From Tamarix chinensis (lineage: Eukaryota > Streptophyta > Magnoliopsida > Caryophyllales > Tamaricaceae), in NCBI GenBank assembly GCA_030549775.1, contig CM060175.1:18396212-18460211 (forward strand): a DNA stretch of 64,000 nt. The letters are read 5' to 3'. The notes beneath the pieces were generated by a model that had not been told where the DNA came from, searched no databases, and saw nothing but the letters and a program-made list of their open reading frames with translations. Position 1 is the stretch's first letter. Each line of letters starts with the position of its first letter. This document shows positions 58,100-64,000 of this stretch, in pieces. A program made the translations under genes and the position numbers.

Positions 58100-58620
58100 T
58101 AACTTTAACAAAATTCTAACTTTCCTAGAGACATAAAAATAATAGAGATATTATAAACCTTGTTAATATAGGGTTAAAGACTTTACCCTAATAATAATAA
58201 TGATACTAATATAATAATATCAAAGATAATAAAACTAATATAAATGAGAATATAAATAATAATAACAATAATAATCATCATCATCATCATAATAATAACA
58301 ATAGTAATAACAATAATAACATTATTAACAACATTAATGGTAAAGTATTTGCATTAATAATAATGGAATAAGAATAATAGAAATTCAAAATATAAAATAA
58401 TAATAATAAATATACTTATAACATATTAATATTAATGATAGTAATAAAAGAAATAATAAGGGGAATAATAATAAAATCGAATTAAAATACAATAAGGCTT
58501 TAGCCCTCAACATAAATAATAATAAAACAATAATACTACTACTACTAATAATAAAACATATTAAGAATATAAATATTAGGAATAATAATAATGGTATTTA
58601 TAATAATTGAAATAAATTAA
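58100..58620. repeat. TAA-rich tract of LTR copy 55362
   Basis: Nearly pure AAT/TAA/ATA trinucleotides with (CAT)n at about 58275-58292. The equivalent tracts at 51.2-51.9 and 60.8-61.7 kb lie in the same place between leader and exon-like block. Confidence 0.7.
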
Positions 58621-60138
58621 ATCAAGCCTTATAATAATATGGAAAATGGTTGAGAGAGTCTAGGGTTCAACCTTAAGCTGGTGGGGATAGGCGGCACTAG
58701 TGGTGGTGCACGGCGGCGGCTGCGGTGGCCGAAAAATTAGAAGAAAAAAAAGGAAAGATGGATGTTGGGAAAAAGATAGGGAGAATTGAGGTGATGTAAG
58801 AGGTGGTTATGGTTTCCTAGGAGTAGAGGGACAAAATGATGGTGGTGTTGCAGCCAAAGGTGGCGGAGAACGGCGGTGGACGGTGGTTTAAGGCTTCGGG
58901 GTCAAAATGCTGGCGAAACGAGCAGCCAACTTTGCACGTTTATGGAGGCTCGTGCAAGAAGAATCGAGAGATGAAAATGGTTTAGTTAACTAGAGGACGT
59001 TGTAGGGAAGAATTTGGGATGATGTGGTGGCGCTGAGGTTGGCTATCGGCGGAGGACGATGCGTCTTAAGTTGCGGTGATGGCAGCCCTTGTAATATCCC
59101 AAAATCCTAATTTCCGAAATTATGGACAAATAAGGAATTATTAGGAAAATTTATTATTAAAATTTATTTACTTAAAATGTAGAGAGTTAATTGAGACAGA
59201 TTAAGAGGAAAATAATAAAGAATTTAATTGGAAGAAAATTTGGGTATTTTTCTAATTAGCATGGAGGTTAAGGAAATTTATCCAAAATAGCCTAACTAAT
59301 TTAAAAATGGATTTAATTATTATAATTAAAATAATTATTATTAAAATTAAATATCTAAATTAATTATATAAATAAATAAAGAACAAATATCCCCAACCAT
59401 TTTATCATTTTCCATTTTCCTTTTTCCTTTTTTCTCCTTTCTTTTCTTTTTCTTTCTTCCTCCTTTATTTTTTTTCTTCTTCTTCCCCCAGTTTGGGCCA
59501 GCCCGTCGGCCCAAATCTCCTTTCTCCCCCCGTCTCGCGCCCGGCCTGCGCAGCCCAGTCCCCCTCCCCGCCTCTCCTTCCTTCTTCTCGCCCGCGGCCT
59601 TGCGAGCCAGCCGCTCGTGAAACCAAACGCTGCGTTTCGACGCTATAGTCGCCGAAACGCCGTGTCATAATAAGAAAAAAAGTAACCGTTGCCAGACCGA
59701 CGAGGACGCAGCGTTTCTTTCCAAACAATCCTCAAAACGCCGCGTTTTGTTTTAAAAATTTATAACGCCGCCGAACCGGCCGGTTCCCTTCCTTTTCTTT
59801 TCCTCCCCTCGACCGCCGGTCCTCCTCCTTTCCCCTTTCCTTCTTCCTCCCCGACCTGCAACTCGACCCTGCAACCCCCGAATATCGCCGGCCACCTGTA
59901 CACGCCGACCGTCCTCCCCAGCCCTTCCCTGCCTCTCTCCCGTTGTTTTCTTTCTCTTTTCGACCCCGACCAAGTCTCTCTCTCCCTTTCCCGCGTGCCC
60001 ACCTCTTTCCCTTTTCCTCTCCCCTTCCCCAACCCAGCCTGCCATGGCAGGACCTGCACCACCTGCCACCGGCCGGCCACCTGCACACCTGCCTCGCACG
60101 CCTCCTTCTCCCCTTATCGTCTTCCCCTTCCAATTTCC

Positions 60139-60199
60139 TATAAATACCCCCATTGGCAGCCCCGATCATCTCCCTTTTCGTTTTTTCCCCGAAACCCTA
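60139..60199 (+). promoter_or_regulatory. TATA box and initiator-like region of LTR copy 59090
   Basis: TATAAATACCCCCATTGG is followed 48 bp later by CCCCGAAACCCTACC. It matches the pair at 50704-50758 in composition and spacing, so it is the likely transcription start region of the LTR. Confidence 0.65.
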
Positions 60200-60829
60200 C
60201 CTCTCCGCCGCCTCAAAAAGACGGGCTTTTCGCCGTCACCGGAGACAGCCACCGCCACCTCTGGCCACCGTTACCATCCCTGCACCTCCCTCGACAAAAC
60301 CAAGCCACCACCACCCTCCGCCTTGCCCTACACGTGCCGCCTTCGCCGTGCAAAGTTCCTATCCCGAAAACCACCACTTCCAGCCCGTCGCCGCCTTGCG
60401 CCACCTTCTGCCGCCTCCTCCGCCGCTACCAGCCACCCTTCCACCCTCCAAAATGCCCAGCAGACCTCCCTCTACCTTTCCCTGCCTACAACTTTCCCTG
60501 CCTCCCTCTCCTCCTTCCTCCCTCATCTTTCACCTCTCTCCACCACCCTCGGCTGCCGCCGTCGCCGCCGCGCGCCGCCACTCCTTGCCACGCCACCACC
60601 TTCACTCCACTCCCCTTCACCTGTTGCTTCTCCCCCACCTCAAACTTCTCTTTTCCTCCTGCCATCCAACCCCCACCTTGATCTTTTCCCTTCCCTTCCC
60701 TTCCTCCTCCACCGCCGCCACGCGCCGCCGCCGGACCACCACCAACCCTAGGTGGTTCTCCACCCATCCAAACCCTAACCCCCTTTTTATATAGCTACTA
60801 CTATTTTCTACTAATATTAATACTAATAT

Positions 60830-61240
60830 ACTTATTATTATTATTATTATCATTATTATTATTACTTTTATTATTTTTATTACTATTATTATTATTATTA
60901 TCATTATTACCATTATTATTGTCTTTATTATTAATGTTCTTATTTTCTTACTAATACTAACATCCCTTTTAAACCCTAACCTATATTATACTTAACTTTG
61001 GTCTTATTTTTATAATTATTAGTATTAACATTTTTATTATTATTATTTCTATTATCCTTACTATGGTTATTATTATTATTGCTTAACCTTACTTGGTTGT
61101 ACTATTGTTATTATTATTATTATTATTATTATTTTTTTATTACTATTATTAGTATTATTGTTATTACTATTACTATTATTGTTATTGTTATTATTATTAT
61201 TGTTATTGTTATTATTATTATACTTAACACATTTGTCACC
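60830..61240. repeat. ATT-rich low-complexity tract of LTR copy 59090
   Basis: Runs of ATT, TTG and ATC trinucleotides with (ATT)n blocks near 60834-60850, 60887-60900 and 61107-61131. Confidence 0.8.
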
Positions 61241-61884
61241 ATTGTTAATAATAATACTACCTTGTCTTACCCATGTTACTTAACTCAAGCTAGTAAATAT
61301 CATTTGGTTGTTAACTAAGAAGAGTACTTGAACCTTATTACCATACCATTTAACATTGACCCTAACCTCATTACTATGACACTATTATTAACTATTACTA
61401 TTATTACTACTATCACTACCTTATTGTTGTAATCAAAAGCATTTGAACCCTTTTATTATTCAAGAGTATACAACTATTATCATTATCACCCTTAGGAATA
61501 GTTACTTGTAATATTGTGACCTTATACTAATATTATTTCGAATATGACACCATTAGTAGACTTAGCCTTAAAAATGCTAGGGTTTCTCTCACTATAAACA
61601 TTAGTGTCACTAGTATTAGTTTTATTATTATTATTATCACTATTTTCTATAGTTAGCATGAACATTATTATTATAAGAATAGGGCTAATGGGTCTAATAA
61701 TACAAGTGTAACAATAGGTATTAAAAATAAACATATTTTGACTACTAATATTTAGTATACTAATTCTAAGGTAAAAACCCTAGTTTTGTATAAAACCCTT
61801 TTTAGTAATAAAAACCCTAACCTTAAACTAGAATGAGGATTGATTATAAGGGAAAATAATACTTAGCATTTTCCCCTTTTATAG

Positions 61885-61946
61885 GTAACCCCGACCAAAG
61901 CCCTAAGGAGTTAGAGGAGCGTGCTCCAAGCCCGTCGTCGCCTTAG
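61885..61946 (+). other. 62-bp exon-like block of LTR copy 59090
   Basis: CCCCTTTTATAG precedes it and GTAAGGACG follows. Inside are GTAACCCCGACCAAAGCCC, GGAGCGTGCTCC (a GGAGC/GCTCC stem) and AAGCCCGTCGTCGCCTTAG. The block has exactly the same length as that at 52017-52078. Confidence 0.55.
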
Positions 61947-62204
61947 GTAAGGACGAAGCTAATGGCCTTGTGCTATGTGTGACGTGGATGTGTTGGATGT
62001 TGTGTATGCCATGCTATTCCATGTATTATATGATTTGTGTATAACTTGCCTTATGTGTAGCGCATCTTGGAGATTGAGGTATGTTGTATATGCTCCCATG
62101 ATATGAGCATGGCATGTATATGTATGATGTTTATAATGTATTATGTTATGGCCCACTAGGACATGCATGTTAGGGTAAATGGTAATATGAGTTGGGAACC
62201 ATCA

Positions 62205-62650
62205 TGGGAGTTTTGAAGTTTGTATGGTGGGATTAGGGTTTGTATGGTGGCACAAATGTTCGTATGGTGGTACTAATGATTTCATAGTGGTATTAATGGC
62301 TTATGGTGGTATTCGGGTTCGTATGGTGGTATTGTGATTTTATGGAGGCATTAATGTTGTATGGTGGTATTTGTGTTTTTATGGAGGTATCAATGTTGTA
62401 TGGTGGTATTTGTGATTTATGGAGGTATTAATGTTGTATGGTGGTATTAGGGTCTGTATGGTGGTATTAGGGTTTGCATGGCGGTATTAGGGTTTGTATG
62501 GTGGCATAACTGTTCGCATGGTGGTACTAATGATTTCATAGTGGTATTAATGGCTTATGGTGGTATTAGGGTTTACATGGTGGTGTTATGGGTTTTATGG
62601 TGGTATTAATGTTGGTATGGCTGTATTAGGGTTTTGCATGGGAGTTAATG
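62205..62650 (+). repeat. Minisatellite of GTATGGTGGTATTAGGGTTT units (copy 59090)
   Basis: About twenty imperfect units of roughly 20 bp with TATGGTGGTATTA as the core. It includes a longer repeated block (GTTCG(T/C)ATGGTGGTACTAAT, then GATTTCATAGTGG) near 62249 and 62512. Confidence 0.9.
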
Positions 62651-63022
62651 ATCGTATGGAATCAGGGTTTGGAGTGATTAACTCTGGGGCGTTGTGATTA
62701 AGTAGGGATGGAGTAACCAATTGTGACTGTTGAGGATAATTAAGGTTTGGGATGGCTAAGTACGATGGTTATGGTAAAATAGGGATGAGAGTGGTTAACC
62801 ACGGGTTGGTGTGGACAATTAGGGTTGGTTATGACTGCTTAGAGTTGTTTGGCGTTATCATGTGTATTATCGATTAAAGGGTAGTTATGAATGCGGAATT
62901 TTATTGGTTGCGATGTGTAAAGCATAAAGAGAATGATTTATGCGTATCCTTGGTGAAATCCTTTTGAATAAGATATGTTAAGACATTAACTACTTACAGA
63001 GAAAGATGTTGAGCCGGATCTA

Positions 63023-63345
63023 GACCGGTCCACCGGCAAATAATAGTGGCAGGGTATGTTACTCTCGTGACCGGTCCACCGGCTATAATAGTGGCAGGGC
63101 ATGGCCCTCGTGACCGTTCCACCGGCTATAATAGTGGGGGATTCCGTGCTCAACAAACTAATCAGAATGATGATAAGACCTGGGAAAGATACGAATACTT
63201 ACAGTGGAACACCTTGTGAGTCGGGTCCAGACCGGTCCACCGGCAAATAATAGTGGCGGGGTATATTACCCTCGTGACCGGTCCACCGGCTATAATAGTG
63301 GCAGGGCATGGCCCTCGTGACCGTTCCACCGGCTATAATAGTGGG
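63023..63345 (+). repeat. Two three-fold cassettes (copy 59090)
   Basis: Repeats begin at 63023, 63069 and 63112, and again at 63230, 63276 and 63319, so both cassettes have the same 46 + 43 bp spacing and lie 207 bp apart. Each repeat has GACCGGTCCACCGG, then ATAATAGTGGC, then AGGG...CCCT. The first repeat in both cassettes has the variant GGCAAATAATAG and the third has GACCGTTCCACC. The two cassettes were therefore copied as a block, joined by CTTACAGTGGAACACC. Confidence 0.9.
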
Positions 63346-63875
63346 GTTCCCGCACTCACACGGACTATTAAAGAATATGTGTGGAATGAACGTATTATTA
63401 TTAATAAGAAATAAGAATAGGTCACAGAAAAGTATTCGGGCTTTATCTTGCTGGTTATCGCATGTTGTCTATATGATTGTGCTACGTATGTTATGTTGTA
63501 TGATTGTGTGCTTGGCCTTAGCGCACCAACGCCCTTACTCAGTATTGGACCCGTACTGATACTACCTTGATTGAATGAGTCCTGTGATGATCCACCAATG
63601 GTGGGGAGCAGACCTCCTATGTAGGTTTGATCGGTTACAAATTGTGGGGTGGAAGGCTTGGCTTGAGTGAGTAGGCGATCCGGATATTGGTCCCTTAGGA
63701 TCTGTTTTATTGGCTATATTTTGTACTACGCTTCTTGTTTCGAAACCGTACTCAAGTTGTATTCCTAAACGATATTTTAACTGTTGTTGACTCATGGTTT
63801 TCGTGAATGGTCTATGTTAACTATGGACCTATGTTTTGATGACTCTTACTTAATGATTGTTTAGTTTAGCCTTAG

Positions 63876-63921
63876 CACTTAGTATTGGAACGGTAGGAGT
63901 GAACCGGTCTGGTACTAAGTG
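63876..63921 (+). other. 46-nt hairpin near the LTR 3' end (copy 59090)
   Basis: CACTTAGTATTGGAACGGT pairs with ACCGGTCTGGTACTAAGTG over an 8-nt loop, with 19 positions, one A/G mismatch and three G-T wobbles. Confidence 0.85.
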
Positions 63922-64000
63922 TGGCGGTAATACCCCCAAGTTTATAGTTTTAATTCTTTCGCTTCCGCTAAAACCTTTGTCTTAAACCAAAATTTTCAGT

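Larger units (their letters stand above)
55362..59089 (-). mobile_element. Giant LTR, minus strand, interrupted at 59090
   Basis: On the minus strand it closes TAGTGAATTTTGGGGTATTACA at 55362. It follows the copy at 43823 closely from the hairpin through the conserved block (56060-55985), cassettes, minisatellite and exon-like block to the leader. Its leader has CCTCCATAAACGTGCAAAGTTGG and CCTTAAACCACCGTCCACCGCC, nearly the same as 50908-50985 in that copy. The match stops where the plus-strand LTR begins at 59090, so the 5' third should lie beyond the window. TTATT precedes it (55357-55361). Confidence 0.8.
59090..64000 (+). mobile_element. Giant LTR, plus strand, inserted in the LTR at 55362; right end outside the window
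   Basis: It opens TGTAATATCCCAAAATCC exactly where the minus-strand copy stops. In order it has a 5' AT-rich part, CCG-rich leader (59.5-60.77 kb) with TATA box, ATT-rich tract (60.8-61.7 kb), 62-bp exon-like block, minisatellite, two cassettes and the 46-nt hairpin at 63876. The window ends within the last few dozen bases of the expected terminus. GCCCT (59085-59089) should be the target duplication. The 330-aa, 235-aa and 213-aa leader frames overlap, are Pro/Ser/His low-complexity and are not accepted as genes. Confidence 0.8.

Noticed and set aside
59689..60794. Overlapping long open frames (330, 235 and 213 aa) on the plus strand
   Set aside because: All three frames are open at once because the sequence is CCT/CCG-rich and poor in T/A stops. 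The proteins are Pro/Ser/His/Leu low-complexity, and the region corresponds to the LTR leader also found in the other copies without a conserved frame.
44102..63935. CRISPR-like interpretation of the regularly spaced palindromic repeats
   Set aside because: Only three or four repeats per array, spacers are themselves alike, no cas genes, and the setting is a plant LTR.

Overview
This is a plant nuclear DNA window, very AT-rich and dominated by transposable-element remains. It looks like a flowering plant with large introns, but the species cannot be told from what is here. The evidence is a five-exon RBX1 gene with plant-type splice sites, two identical nuclear tRNA-Trp(CCA) genes, a decayed plant-type MATE transporter, and plant-type Ty3/gypsy, L1-like LINE, SINE, Tourist, Stowaway and hAT-like insertions. 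I see one intact protein gene; nearly all other long reading frames are antisense shadows or low-complexity sequence.

Layout. 1-5.9 kb: old LTR-like repeats of a TGTAAYA...TGTTACA family. 6.7-10.6 kb: two tRNA-Trp genes flanking a MATE pseudogene on the minus strand. 11.6-14.0 kb: two copies of one Stowaway-like MITE. 14.46-23.24 kb: RBX1 on the minus strand, 115 codons. Its third intron is 8.2 kb and is filled by a same-orientation Ty3/gypsy ruin and a SINE-like piece, and a 467-bp Tourist-like MITE sits just upstream of the start codon. 23.8-25.4 kb: TAA/ATT-rich low-complexity DNA. 25.4-33.8 kb: LTR-like sequence, a 5'-truncated LINE and microsatellites. 33.8-36.1 kb: a solo LTR with a perfect 5-bp target-site duplication. 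36.1-43.8 kb: degenerate repeats and an unidentified coding-like stretch. 43.8-64.0 kb: nested giant LTRs.

The most interesting part is 41.4-64 kb. Target-site duplications resolve a stack of insertions. An old LTR-like host was split by a plus-strand solo LTR (43823-54087, duplication TCCAC). That was split by a minus-strand solo LTR (44022-49762, duplication ATTTA). That in turn carries an 819-bp hAT-like MITE (44680-45498, duplication TTTATATC). A second pair lies to the right: a minus-strand LTR (from 55362) interrupted at 59090 by a plus-strand LTR whose end lies just outside the window.

These LTRs of about 4.5-5 kb share a gene-like internal plan: a TATA box (seen in two), a CCG-rich leader, an ATT-rich intron-like tract (clearest in the 43.8, 55.4 and 59.1 kb copies), a 62-bp exon-like block with splice-type borders, a copy-specific minisatellite, two cassettes built on CCGGTCCACCGG, and a 46-nt hairpin near the 3' end with structure-preserving changes. 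I did not recognise the family by name, and no internal gag-pol belonging to it is visible here.
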